DNA of 64,000 bases from Mesorhizobium atlanticum (GCF_003289965.1 NZ_QMBQ01000007.1:286439-350438); one strand, 5' to 3'. Counted from the stretch's first letter, positions 54,133 to 62,376 are shown. A program made the numbers and translations. The notes: generated from the sequence alone by a model not told the origin.

Positions 54133-55035
54133 TCAGACCTTTTCGACTTCAGGCCGGCCCAGGATGCCGGAGGGCAGGAAGATGAGCACGATCGCCAGGA
54201 TCGAGAAGGCGGCGACGTCCTTGTAGTCGATCGAGAAATAGGCCGACCACATGCTCTCGATGAAGCCGATCAAGAGCCCGCCGAGCACGGCGCCCGGCAG
54301 CGAGCCGATGCCGCCGAGCACGGCCGCCGTAAAGGCTTTCACGCCCGGCACGAAGCCGTCCGAGAACACCACGACGCCGTAATACATCAGGAACAGCGTG
54401 CCGGCGACGGCGGCAAGGGCCGCGCCCATGATGAAGGTGATGGAGATGGTACGGTCGACATCGATGCCGAGCAGCGCCGCCATCTTGCGATCCTGTTCGC
54501 AGGCGCGCTGCGCCCGGCCGAGCGCCGTTCTGTTGACGAGGTACCAGAAGATCGCCAGCAGCACCGCCGTCACCAGCACGATGATGATCTGCTTCAGCGA
54601 GATGCTGATGCCGTCGATCGTGTAGACCTGGCTGACCAGCGGCGGGATCGGCTTGTTGCGCGGACCCTGCGTGACCTGCACGAAGTTGGAAAGCGCGATC
54701 GACATGCCGATGGCGGTGATCAGCGGCGCCAGCCGGAACGAACCGCGCAGCGGCCGGTAGGCCACCTTCTCGATCGTCCAGTTGTAGAGGCTGGTCAGAA
54801 GCATCGCCACGATCATCATGATCAGAAGCGCCACCACGACCGGCACCGAATAGAACAATGCGCCGAGGATCAGGAAGACGATGAGCGCGGTGAAGGCGCC
54901 GACCATGAAAATGTCGCCATGGGCGAAATTGATCATGCCGATGATGCCGTAGACCATCGTGTAGCCGATCGCGATCAGCCCATAGATAGATCCCAGCGTC
55001 AGCCCATTGATAAGCTGCTGGACGAAGTACTGCAT
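54133..55035 (-). CDS. livH: Branched-chain amino-acid ABC transporter permease LivH
   Basis: 300-aa permease. Start at 55035 (MQYFVQQLINGLTLGSIYGL); the frame to 55164 is not used. Conserved GYTMVYGIIGMINFAHGDIF near residues 24-43 and EQDRKMAALLGIDVD, the ATPase-contact loop. First gene of the liv operon. Confidence 0.97.
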   Translation of the reverse strand: MQYFVQQLINGLTLGSIYGLIAIGYTMVYGIIGMINFAHGDIFMVGAFTALIVFLILGALFYSVPVVVALLIMMIVAMLLTSLYNWTIEKVAYRPLRGSFRLAPLITAIGMSIALSNFVQVTQGPRNKPIPPLVSQVYTIDGISISLKQIIIVLVTAVLLAIFWYLVNRTALGRAQRACEQDRKMAALLGIDVDRTISITFIMGAALAAVAGTLFLMYYGVVVFSDGFVPGVKAFTAAVLGGIGSLPGAVLGGLLIGFIESMWSAYFSIDYKDVAAFSILAIVLIFLPSGILGRPEVEKV

Positions 55036-55454
55036 ATTTATGCGGCTCCCCTGGAATGTCGCCCGTTTCCGGATCGCACTCCTTTTCGTATTTCCCCTAG
55101 TCGTAAAGTTTCGAGCCCGGATTGCAACGTGATTTTTCAATCGCTCTGCGTGGTTTGGAAGCACGCGGTCCGATTGCCCGTTTTTTCACACCCGACCCCT
55201 GGACTATCGCGGACCCTAGCATTGGCACAACGCAATGTCTTTGACGATTCAACCCTATGATGGGCCTCCTTTCGAAGAAATCAGCGTCAAAATAAGTTGA
55301 TGAGAAGAATCCTTGCGCAAACCGAAGCGGCCAGTTTCCCGCCGCCGCACATTCCGCAGGGTCAGGATTCCGTCATCTGCGACGGGCATATGACGGTGCG
55401 GAGCCCTTCGCCCGAGGGCGCCGCGCCACGACGGAAAAGCCTTTGAGCGAAATC
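55036..55454. other. Intergenic region upstream of livH
   Basis: 419 bp between livH and the EctC-like gene, both on the minus strand. It presumably contains the liv operon promoter. I see no ORF, repeat or clear terminator that I would defend. Confidence 0.45.
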
Positions 55455-55841
55455 TCAGTAAGCAGAGCCTCCTTCTCCATTCAGGCTGTGCTTTTCAGTG
55501 CCTTCGAGCGGCGGATTGAAGACACTCACCAGCACCATGTCGCCGGCGCTGTCGGCGCGCAGGAAATGGTCGTCATGGGCATCGAGGACATAGACCGTGC
55601 CCGGCTCGACGCGATGGACGGTGCCGGTCATATCCTCGACCTCGCCGCTGCCGGAGATGCAGTAGCAGGCCTCCAGGTGCCGCCGGTACTGCAGTCGCGA
55701 TTCGCTGCCGGCGCGCACCACCGTGTGACATATGGTGAAGCCCATGCCGTCCTGCTGTGTCAGCAGCCGATGGCTGGTGCCATTCCCCCAATCGACGAAG
55801 AAGTCAGTTTTTTCTACATCAGCCAATTGTCTGGTGAACAT
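55455..55841 (-). CDS. Solitary ectoine synthase-like cupin (EctC homologue)
   Basis: 128-aa cupin closely matching EctC, which cyclises N-gamma-acetyl-diaminobutyrate to ectoine. The start at 55841 (MFTRQLADVEKTDFF) gives EctC length. Residues equivalent to the metal ligands of EctC are all present: E57 (HLEACYC), Y84 (GTVYVLDAHDDH) and H92. The active-site frame RVEPGTVYVLDAHD is conserved. There is no ectA or ectB nearby, so it is an orphan. Neighbours are a LysR regulator and hydroxyproline genes. It could use imported precursor, act in the reverse direction, or act on another metabolite. Confidence 0.88.
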   Translation of the reverse strand: MFTRQLADVEKTDFFVDWGNGTSHRLLTQQDGMGFTICHTVVRAGSESRLQYRRHLEACYCISGSGEVEDMTGTVHRVEPGTVYVLDAHDDHFLRADSAGDMVLVSVFNPPLEGTEKHSLNGEGGSAY

Positions 55842-56019
55842 TGTTGTCTTTCCACGAAACCAGGTTTGAGAAGCGGCGGCGCGCCGCGAATTCGGCAGCT
55901 GGCATCGACTTTTTGGTCTCGGCCGGTTAGATTTTGCGCCGTCGGCCCAGATCAATGACTCAGGTCGAATCGTGCTTCAAATGATGGATTTTGGCATTTT
56001 TTGTTAGAGAATTTTACAG

Positions 56020-56901
56020 ATGGACTATCTGCCGCTGAATGCGATCCGGGCCTTTGAGGCGACCGCTCGCCATCTCAGTTTCTCCGCGGCCGGCGAGGAG
56101 CTTCACGTCACCCACCCTGCCATCAGCCACCAGATCAGGCGGCTGGAGGAATGGCTCGGCGTCGCATTGTTTCATCGCGGCGCCCGCAAGGTGCGCCTGA
56201 CGGAGGCCGGGCTGATCCTGCAGGCGTCCGCCGGCGCGGCGCTGACGGAGTTGGGCGCGACCTGCCGCCGCATTCGCAGAAACGCCGCCCAGGCATCGCT
56301 GTCGGTGGGTTGCATTCCCTCCATCGCCAGCCGCTGGCTGGTGCCGCGCCTGTCGGATTTCACGGCACGCCATTCCGAGATCGCGATCCGTGTGGCCTAC
56401 GCCAAGGCCGAAGATCGGCTCGAAGACGACAACGACATCCTGATCACGCTCGGCGCCGATCCCTCGCCGCATGTCACGAGCCTCAAGCTGTTTTCCCGCA
56501 TAAGCCGGCCTGCCTGCAGTCCGCACTATCTTGCGCGCAAGGGGCCGCTGGAAACGGCGGCGGCCATCGCGGCGGCGGACCTGTTGCACGACGAGACACG
56601 CCAGGGCTGGCAGGAATGGTTTTCCAAGGCCGGGGTCGAAGGGCGCGAAGTCGGGAGCGGCCCGGTTTTTGCCGATTTCAACATACTGGCGACGGCGGTC
56701 ATTGCCGGCCACGGCGTGGCATTGTGCCCGGTCGAGGTGTTTCGCGAAGAGCTCAGGCGCGGCGACCTCGTCGTCCTCTCCGATATCTCTACCGACGACG
56801 ACAAGGGTTATTTCCTGACGATGTCGGCGCAACCCTCGTCTGCCGAGGCCAGGTTCGCCGAATGGTTCCGCGATCAGGTTTCGGTCAAGGCCGAGGCCTG
56901 A
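56020..56901 (+). CDS. LysR family regulator, GcvA-like
   Basis: 293 aa. N-terminal winged HTH (LPLNAIRAFEATARHLSFSA, then LHVTHPAISHQIRRLEEWLG), then a type 2 periplasmic-binding-like effector domain (about 90-290). Divergent from the EctC-like gene across 178 bp and convergent with the epimerase gene, so the EctC-like gene is the most likely target. Confidence 0.92.
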   Translation: MDYLPLNAIRAFEATARHLSFSAAGEELHVTHPAISHQIRRLEEWLGVALFHRGARKVRLTEAGLILQASAGAALTELGATCRRIRRNAAQASLSVGCIPSIASRWLVPRLSDFTARHSEIAIRVAYAKAEDRLEDDNDILITLGADPSPHVTSLKLFSRISRPACSPHYLARKGPLETAAAIAAADLLHDETRQGWQEWFSKAGVEGREVGSGPVFADFNILATAVIAGHGVALCPVEVFREELRRGDLVVLSDISTDDDKGYFLTMSAQPSSAEARFAEWFRDQVSVKAEA

Positions 56902-56932
56902 CCGCAAGCCGGCTGGAGATTCCGGCTGACGA

Positions 56933-57934
56933 TCACGTCACGATGAAGCCGTGCGCGAACGGATCGCGGTCGTCGATGAAGATGGTGTTGAGCCCGGTCA
57001 TCCGCGCCCAGCCGCCGATCGAGGGAATGATCGCCGGCTTGCCGGCAACGGAAACCTCTTTTTCGACTCTGCCCTTGAACAGCGAGCCGATGATCGATTC
57101 GTGGATAAAACTGTCGCCTTCCTTGAGCTTGCCCTTGGCATGAAGCTGCGCCATCCGCGCCGAGGTGCCGGTGCCGCAGGGCGAGCGATCGATCGCCTTG
57201 TCGCCATAGAACACCGCGTTGCGCGCATCGGCCTCAGCGTTCCTCGGCTTGCCTGTCCACAGCATGTGCGAGAGCCGGTTGATGCCGGGATTCTCCGGAT
57301 GCACGAAGGAATATTTCTCGTTGAGGCGCTGCCGCACGACGGGGCTCCAGGCGATGAGGTCGCCGGCCGTGTAATCGGCCATGTCCCGGTAGTTCTTCTG
57401 CGGCTCCACGATGGCGTAGAAATTGCCGCCATAGGCGACATCGATGCTGATCTCTCCCAGCACCGGGCATTCGACGGTCAGGCCTTCGGCATAGAGGAAG
57501 GAGGGTACGTTGGTGATGCGCACCTCCTCGACATATTCGCCGACCTGTTTGTATTCTGCGATGACCAGTCCGGCAGGCGTGTCGAGCCTGAGCACGCCCG
57601 GCGTTTTCGGCTTCACCAGCCCGTGCTCGATGGCCATCGTGACGGTGCCGATGGTGCCGTGGCCGCACATCGGCAGGCAGCCTGACGTCTCGATGAACAG
57701 GATGGCGATATCGCAATCCTCGCGCGTCGGTGGGTAGAGGATCGAGCCCGACATCACGTCATGGCCACGCGGCTCGAACATCAGCCCGGTGCGGATCCAG
57801 TCATATTCGGCCAAAAAATGCGCCCGCCGCTCCATCATCGTCGAGCCCTCGAGCAAGGGCCCCCCGCCGGCGACAAGACGCACCGGATTGCCGCAGGTGT
57901 GGCCGTCGATGCAGAAGAAGGATTTCTTGGCCAT
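56933..57934 (-). CDS. 4-hydroxyproline 2-epimerase (proline racemase family)
   Basis: 333-aa cofactor-independent epimerase that interconverts trans-4-hydroxy-L-proline and cis-4-hydroxy-D-proline. Both catalytic Cys are present, C90 in LPMCGHGTIG and C253 in RSPCGTGTSA, which favours an epimerase over the Thr-containing dehydratases of the family. Third gene of a catabolic unit with the FAD enzyme (16 bp upstream) and the DHDPS-like deaminase. Confidence 0.9.
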   Translation of the reverse strand: MAKKSFFCIDGHTCGNPVRLVAGGGPLLEGSTMMERRAHFLAEYDWIRTGLMFEPRGHDVMSGSILYPPTREDCDIAILFIETSGCLPMCGHGTIGTVTMAIEHGLVKPKTPGVLRLDTPAGLVIAEYKQVGEYVEEVRITNVPSFLYAEGLTVECPVLGEISIDVAYGGNFYAIVEPQKNYRDMADYTAGDLIAWSPVVRQRLNEKYSFVHPENPGINRLSHMLWTGKPRNAEADARNAVFYGDKAIDRSPCGTGTSARMAQLHAKGKLKEGDSFIHESIIGSLFKGRVEKEVSVAGKPAIIPSIGGWARMTGLNTIFIDDRDPFAHGFIVT

Positions 57935-57950
57935 GGTTGCTCTCTTGTTG

Positions 57951-59258
57951 TCAGAACCGTTGCGGGCGGAAAGGGCTGAGGTCGAGCGGCGGAGTCTGCC
58001 CGAGAACGAGATCGCGGATCAAGCGGCCGGTCGCCGCCGACTGGGTAAGGCCGAGATGGCCGTGGCCGAACGCGTAAAAGACATTCGGCGCGCGCGCCGC
58101 GCCGATCACCGGCAGCGAGTCCGGCAGCGACGGGCGATAGCCCATCCACTCGCGACCGCCCGACGGGTCGAGTCCGGGCAGGAAACGTTTTGCTTTTTCC
58201 AGCATGGCCTTGGAACGGGCGAAGTTAGGCGGCCGGTCGATGCCGCCGAGCTCGACGGCGCCGCCGACGCGCAGGCCCGTCTGCAGCGGCGTGATGACGA
58301 AGCCATGCCCGGAAAAGATCAGCTGCCGCTTCACGTCGAAGGCCGACGCCGGCAGCGTCGTGTTGTAGCCGCGCTCGGTTTCGAGCGGGATGCGGTCGCC
58401 GAGGACCCTTGCCAGCAGATGCGACCAGGCTCCGGCGGCGATCACAAGCTGGCTTGCCTTTCGCCGCGTGCCCTCGGCCAGCACGATCGTGGCGCCGCTT
58501 GCGCCTGCCTCCACGCGTTCGACCCGCGCATGCTCGAAACGGGCGCCAAGCTTTTCCGCATAGGCCCAGACCGCCTTGCCGAGCAGCATCGGATCGGCGA
58601 CCGTCTTCCAGCCCGGCACGAAGGTGCCCTTGACGAAGCGCGGCGAAAGACCCGGCTGCAGCGCGGCCATCTCTTCGCCCTCGACATGGCGGAAGCCGAT
58701 GCCGAAACGCTGGCGCTCGGCCCAGCCAGGCAGCGAGGCGCGGAATTCCGCCTCGCTCTCATAGAATTCCAGCGAACCGTCCTCGCGCAGCATCGGCCGC
58801 GTGCCGGAGCGGTCGAGCAGGCCCATCCATTCGGCTTCGGCGAGCTTCATCATGCCCACCTGCGCCGCCAGGCTCGCTTCGTAATGCTTCGCCGCGCCCG
58901 CCCGCCAGAAGCGGATCAGCCAGGGCAGGAGTTTCGGCAGATAGGCCGGCGGAATGGCCAACGGCCCGAGCGGATCGGCGAGCCATTTCGGCAATTGCCG
59001 GATCATCCCCTTATGCGCCAGCGGCAGCACGTCGGAGAAGGCGAAGGCGGCGGCATTGCCGGAACTCGTCTCCTCGCAGATGCCGGTACGGTCGAAGACG
59101 GTGACGCTGCGCCCCGCCTCGGACAGGAAGGCCGCGGCGCAGATGCCGAGAATGCCGCCGCCGATGATGACGACGTCTTCCCCTTCTCCCCGATCGCGGT
59201 GAGAAGGGGCCCGAAGGGCGGATGAGGGGCGGCGCCCGTCCTCGGAATTTTCCTGCAC
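57951..59258 (-). CDS. FAD-dependent D-amino-acid dehydrogenase, probably D-hydroxyproline dehydrogenase
   Basis: 435 aa DAO-family flavoenzyme. FAD-binding VVIIGGGILGICAAAFLSEAG begins only at about residue 28, and the C-terminus has the RPSLPDSLPVIGAARAPNVF and FGHGHLGLTQSAATG motifs typical of DadA-like enzymes. It would oxidise cis-4-hydroxy-D-proline from the epimerase. The frame starts at GTG 59258, and its first ~27 residues are encoded by a dispersed palindromic repeat (59166-59244), unlike homologues that begin just before the GGG motif. No alternative start is visible downstream. Confidence 0.88.
   Translation of the reverse strand: MQENSEDGRRPSSALRAPSHRDRGEGEDVVIIGGGILGICAAAFLSEAGRSVTVFDRTGICEETSSGNAAAFAFSDVLPLAHKGMIRQLPKWLADPLGPLAIPPAYLPKLLPWLIRFWRAGAAKHYEASLAAQVGMMKLAEAEWMGLLDRSGTRPMLREDGSLEFYESEAEFRASLPGWAERQRFGIGFRHVEGEEMAALQPGLSPRFVKGTFVPGWKTVADPMLLGKAVWAYAEKLGARFEHARVERVEAGASGATIVLAEGTRRKASQLVIAAGAWSHLLARVLGDRIPLETERGYNTTLPASAFDVKRQLIFSGHGFVITPLQTGLRVGGAVELGGIDRPPNFARSKAMLEKAKRFLPGLDPSGGREWMGYRPSLPDSLPVIGAARAPNVFYAFGHGHLGLTQSAATGRLIRDLVLGQTPPLDLSPFRPQRF
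59166..59244. repeat. Dispersed palindromic repeat forming the 5' end of the FAD dehydrogenase gene
   Basis: GAAGGGG/CCCCTTC-type module: CCCTTCTCCCCGATCGCGGT, then GAGAAGGGGCCCGAAGGGCG and GATGAGGGGCGGCGCC. This is the standard form of a common rhizobial intergenic repeat. It lies across the coding start rather than in an intergenic gap. Confidence 0.75.
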
Positions 59259-59272
59259 GTGAAGGCTGTCCC

Positions 59273-60208
59273 TTATTCGGCTGCCGCCGGCCTGTCGGTC
59301 GATCGAGGAGACGTCTGGAGCGACGGCAGCGTTGGCCGCACCGCCAGCGCATCCCGCACGATCTTCTCGACCGCCTTGCGGCGTTCGCCGGAGAGTGGCT
59401 GGCGCGGCATGCGCACGCGGTCATTGGTACCGATCGCCAGCACTTCGGCAAGCTTGATGTTTTGGACCAGATAGGTCGAGACATCGAGGTCGAGCAAGGG
59501 GCGGAACCAGCGGTAGATCGCCAGCGCCTCTTCGCGACGGCCCTCTCTCATCAGCTGATAGATCGCGACGGTCTCGCGCGGGAAGGCGGTGACCAGGCCG
59601 GCGACCCAGCCGATGGCGCCCACCGACAGCGCCTCGAAGGCAAGGTTGTCGACGCCGGTGAAGAGGTCGTAGCGGTCGCCGAGCCGGTTGATGATCTCGG
59701 TCGAGCGGCGGATGTCGTCGGAGGACTCCTTGATGGCGACGAAGCGCTTGTCGGACGCCAACTCCTCCATCAGGTCGACGGTGACGTCGACGCGATAGGC
59801 GAGCCGGTTGGAATAGATCATCACCGGCAGGTCGCCGGCTTCCGCGACGGCACGCAGGGCGGCGACTGTCTCTTGCTGGTCGGTGTGGTAGATCGGGCTC
59901 GGCACCACCATCAGGCCGTCGGCGCCTTCCCTGGCGGCGCGGCACGCGATGCTCGCCGCCTCGCGGGTGCCGGGCTCGTTGACGGTCAAAAGCACCGGCT
60001 TCTTGCCAGCCACTTTCTGCGCCGTCTTCAGCACCTCGATCTTCTCGTCAGGCGACAGCATGGGGCCTTCGCCCAGCGAACCGCAGACAATGATGCCGTC
60101 GCAGCCGGCCTCCATCTGCAGCCCGTAGCAGCGCTCCATCTCGGCATGGTCGAGGCGGTCGTCGGCGGTGAATTTGGTTGTGACGGCTGGGAAAACTCCG
60201 GTCCACAT
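59273..60208 (-). CDS. DHDPS/NAL-family lyase, probably pyrroline-4-hydroxy-2-carboxylate deaminase
   Basis: 311-aa TIM-barrel class I aldolase-like enzyme. Start 60208 (MWTGVFPAVTTKF), since GAGGAG lies 9 nt upstream; the frame to 60238 begins inside the operator. Schiff-base Lys K160 (RFVAIKESSDD) and Tyr Y132 (MIYSNR) are present. In hydroxyproline catabolism this family deaminates Pyr4H2C to alpha-ketoglutarate semialdehyde. First gene of the unit; the semialdehyde dehydrogenase of the last step is not in the window. Confidence 0.88.
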   Translation of the reverse strand: MWTGVFPAVTTKFTADDRLDHAEMERCYGLQMEAGCDGIIVCGSLGEGPMLSPDEKIEVLKTAQKVAGKKPVLLTVNEPGTREAASIACRAAREGADGLMVVPSPIYHTDQQETVAALRAVAEAGDLPVMIYSNRLAYRVDVTVDLMEELASDKRFVAIKESSDDIRRSTEIINRLGDRYDLFTGVDNLAFEALSVGAIGWVAGLVTAFPRETVAIYQLMREGRREEALAIYRWFRPLLDLDVSTYLVQNIKLAEVLAIGTNDRVRMPRQPLSGERRKAVEKIVRDALAVRPTLPSLQTSPRSTDRPAAAE

Positions 60209-60222
60209 GGCTTGTCTCTCCT

Positions 60223-60300
60223 CTGATATATCAGTCATATATCTATTAAGAATTGGCGTGTCAACGCTGAATCCGCTATGATATATGAAAAATATATCAG
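60223..60300. promoter_or_regulatory. Array of four ATATAT-core operator sites in the divergent hydroxyproline promoter
   Basis: Four ATATAT cores lie at 60226-60231, 60237-60242, 60281-60286 and 60292-60297. Their centres are 11, 44 and 11 bp apart, all multiples of 11 bp. The first is the perfect palindrome CTGATATATCAG; the others are variants (TCATATATCT, TGATATATGA, AAATATATCA). They sit between the deaminase and GntR genes and overlap both presumptive promoters. Likely the GntR operators, by position and FadR/VanR-type symmetry. Confidence 0.65.
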
Positions 60301-60310
60301 GAGCCTGTCA

Positions 60311-60982
60311 TTGATCTCCCCTCTGATATCCGCTGAGGCGAACGCCCCCTTCGAGCCGGCCGCGACCAAGGCCTATCGCGCACTGGAGCACATGATCGTC
60401 ACGCTCGAGCTGGCGCCGTCCAGTTTCGTCACCGAAGGCGCGCTGATCGATCGCCTGGGTCTCGGACGCACCCCGGTGCGGGAGGCAATCCAGAGGCTGG
60501 CCTGGGAAGGGCTTCTCGACATAAGGCCCCGCGCCGGCATCGCGGTCGCGCCGCTTCACGCCAGCGACTGGCTGCGCGTCCTCGATGCCAGGCGCGGCAT
60601 CGAGGTTGTACTCGCCCGCTCGGCCGCCCGCTTCGTCACCCGCGAGGCCGCCGACCTGTTTCACGAGGCGGCTTTGGCCATGCAGAAGGCGGTCATCTCG
60701 GGCAACGTGCTTGCCTTCATCCAGGCCGACAAGGCGCTCGACGAAGCGCTGGCCATCGCCGCCGACAATCCCTTCGCGGCGCGGGTGGCCGCCCCCCTGC
60801 AGAGCCACAGCCGCCGCTTCTGGTTCCGCTACAAGGCCGACACCGGCCTCGCCGAATCGGCCGAGCATCACGTCGCACTGATCCGCTCGATCCTCGACGG
60901 CGACGAGGAAGGCGCCGCCAAGGACACCAAGAAGCTGATGGCGCTGCTGCGCTCCCACGCCGAGGTCGCCGCCACGCGTTGA
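60311..60982 (+). CDS. GntR family regulator (FadR/VanR type), probably HypR-like
   Basis: 223 aa. The TTG start at 60311 is preferred because AGGAG lies 7 nt upstream; the ATG at 60278 lies inside an operator site. wHTH at about 20-75 (LIDRLGLGRTPVREAIQRLA) and an FCD ligand-binding domain with metal-type residues (ARRGIEVVLA ... HHVALIRSILDGDEEGA). Divergent from the hydroxyproline genes, as the repressor HypR is in Sinorhizobium, so it probably represses them until hydroxyproline is present. Confidence 0.9.
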   Translation: MISPLISAEANAPFEPAATKAYRALEHMIVTLELAPSSFVTEGALIDRLGLGRTPVREAIQRLAWEGLLDIRPRAGIAVAPLHASDWLRVLDARRGIEVVLARSAARFVTREAADLFHEAALAMQKAVISGNVLAFIQADKALDEALAIAADNPFAARVAAPLQSHSRRFWFRYKADTGLAESAEHHVALIRSILDGDEEGAAKDTKKLMALLRSHAEVAATR

Positions 60983-61010
60983 GCAGGGCAGTACCTGCTC
61001 GAGGCCATCC

Positions 61011-61328
61011 TCAGCCGCCCGGCTGCCCGACCGCGGTCGCCAGCGTGTCTTCCCACCCTTCGCCGGCGGCCAGGATACAGCTTTGGCCTTTGACGTCGGT
61101 CATCAGGATAGTCCAGGTTCCGCTTGCCGAGACGAACACCTCGAAGATGGCGGCTTGACCGGCCACGCCGTAGCCCAGCCGCTTCTCCTCGAATGCTTCC
61201 GCCAGCCTCGTGACAAGATAGTCATGGCCGCCGCAGATGACTTGCGCCCGCGCCGGAACAGCCGACAGCGGCATCAGGGCGCCAACGGCTGCAAGCTTGA
61301 TCCATCGAAACGAAAAAGCGCGTGCCAT
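61011..61328 (-). CDS. Small exported protein, paralogue of the gene at 63215
   Basis: 105 aa. Signal peptide about 1-27 (VGALMPLSAVPARAQV). The mature part has two Cys (VICGG, GQSCIL) that could form a disulfide, and the shared motif TWTILMTDVKGQSCILAAGE (about 75-94), then GWEDTL. I do not recognise a named family; it looks like a rhizobial periplasmic protein of unknown role. A near-identical motif recurs in the gene at 63215-63517. Confidence 0.8.
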   Translation of the reverse strand: MARAFSFRWIKLAAVGALMPLSAVPARAQVICGGHDYLVTRLAEAFEEKRLGYGVAGQAAIFEVFVSASGTWTILMTDVKGQSCILAAGEGWEDTLATAVGQPGG

Positions 61329-61520
61329 GGGGCACCTCCTTCGCCTTCGCATTCCGGCGAGGGAGGCACATTCGGCCGCCTCAGTCCGCCGGAAGGCACC
61401 AGGCCGGATTCGACGTTTTCATCACGTCACTCCTTCTGGTTTCCGGTCTGTCCTGGGGAGATCATCACTCCTTGGATTCGATATGGTGAAGCGTCGCGTC
61501 GTAAACAAGCGGCGCGTTGT

Positions 61521-61580
61521 GAAGCGCTGGCCATCGCCGCCGACAACCCCCTTCGTGTCGCCGCGACCAAGTCGCGGTGA
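61521..61580 (+). pseudogene. Remnant of a GntR-type gene
   Basis: 26 bp from 61521 are identical to part of the intact GntR gene (60743-60768), and the frame continues as EALAIAADNPLRVAATKSR before a stop. The intact copy reads EALAIAADNPFAARVAAPLQ. It has no HTH or upstream domain, so it is a decayed fragment, 540 bp past the intact gene. Confidence 0.5.
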
Positions 61581-61589
61581 GGCGATCGA

Positions 61590-61985
61590 TCAGCCTTCGG
61601 CAGGCTCCTTCCCAGCCGCCCACTTCAACAGGGCATCCAGAGCCGGGCACAGCGCCTGCCCCCAGTCGGTCAGACAGTATTCGACCTTAGGCGGCACCTG
61701 GTGATGGACGATGCGGCGGACGATGCCGTCGGCTTCCATCTGCCTGAGTTGCTGGATCAGCATCTTTTGTGAGATCGCGGGAATGGCGCGCTCGAGGTCG
61801 GAGAAGCGCAGCACCTTGCCGCCGAACAGGTGAAACAGGATCACCAGCTTCCACCGGCCTTCGAGAATGCGCAGCACGTTCTCGACGCCGATCGCCGCGG
61901 ATGAAGGCGTCAAAGGCTCCGGCTTACTCTCGGGTAAGTACCTTACTTTTTCGTCGGTTCTTGTCATTTCTACAGCATAGCTCAT
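61590..61985 (-). CDS. HxlR family regulator
   Basis: 131 aa. HxlR-type winged HTH (NVLRILEGRWKLVILFHLFG, then FSDLERAIPAISQKMLIQQL and EYCLTDWGQALCPAL). The start is uncertain: 61985 or 61967, with no clear Shine-Dalgarno. A palindrome GTAAG-TAC-CTTAC (61934-61946) lies in the first codons and might be an operator. Divergent from the SnoaL-SDR pair, its likely targets. Confidence 0.88.
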   Translation of the reverse strand: MSYAVEMTRTDEKVRYLPESKPEPLTPSSAAIGVENVLRILEGRWKLVILFHLFGGKVLRFSDLERAIPAISQKMLIQQLRQMEADGIVRRIVHHQVPPKVEYCLTDWGQALCPALDALLKWAAGKEPAEG

Positions 61986-62046
61986 CTTAGCGGCCGACAA
62001 CAGCCGCCTCCTCCCACAAACGGCGGCATCCAATCGGAGACAAACC

Positions 62047-62376
62047 GTGACTGTGACCCTTCCTGCGCCGCTGGCGGATTATTTCGTCGCCAACAACCGC
62101 CACGACATCGACGCGATGCTCGCGCCTTTCACGCTGGACGCCATCGTCAAGGACGAAGGCGAGACCCATCGCGGAACCGAAGCGATCCGCCGGTGGATGC
62201 AAAGCACGACCGACAAATATCACGCGAAAGTGGAGGTGAAGGAGGCCAGTGTCACAGCCAACGCATGGCGGATCGCCGGCATCGTCTCCGGAGATTTCCC
62301 CGGCAGTCCGATAACGCTCCACTACAATTTCACGCTGGGCGGCGACCGGATCGCGAAACTGGAGATTGGCCTATGA
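62047..62376 (+). CDS. SnoaL-like nuclear transport factor 2 fold protein
   Basis: 109 aa, GTG start. NTF2-like fold: ADYFVANNRHDIDAMLAPFT, then THRGTEAIRRWMQ and a C-terminal LHYNFTLGGDRIAKLEIGL. Substrate unknown. Its stop overlaps the start of the following SDR (ATGA), so the two are coupled. Confidence 0.85.
   Translation: MTVTLPAPLADYFVANNRHDIDAMLAPFTLDAIVKDEGETHRGTEAIRRWMQSTTDKYHAKVEVKEASVTANAWRIAGIVSGDFPGSPITLHYNFTLGGDRIAKLEIGL

Noticed and set aside
55455..55841. Ectoine biosynthesis operon
   Set aside because: Only the EctC homologue is present; ectA, ectB and ectD are absent from the flanks. Reported as an orphan instead.
61083..61580. 165-aa plus-strand open frame
   Set aside because: It begins antisense to the small exported protein gene and has no motif apart from the GntR-derived tail, which is reported as a fragment.
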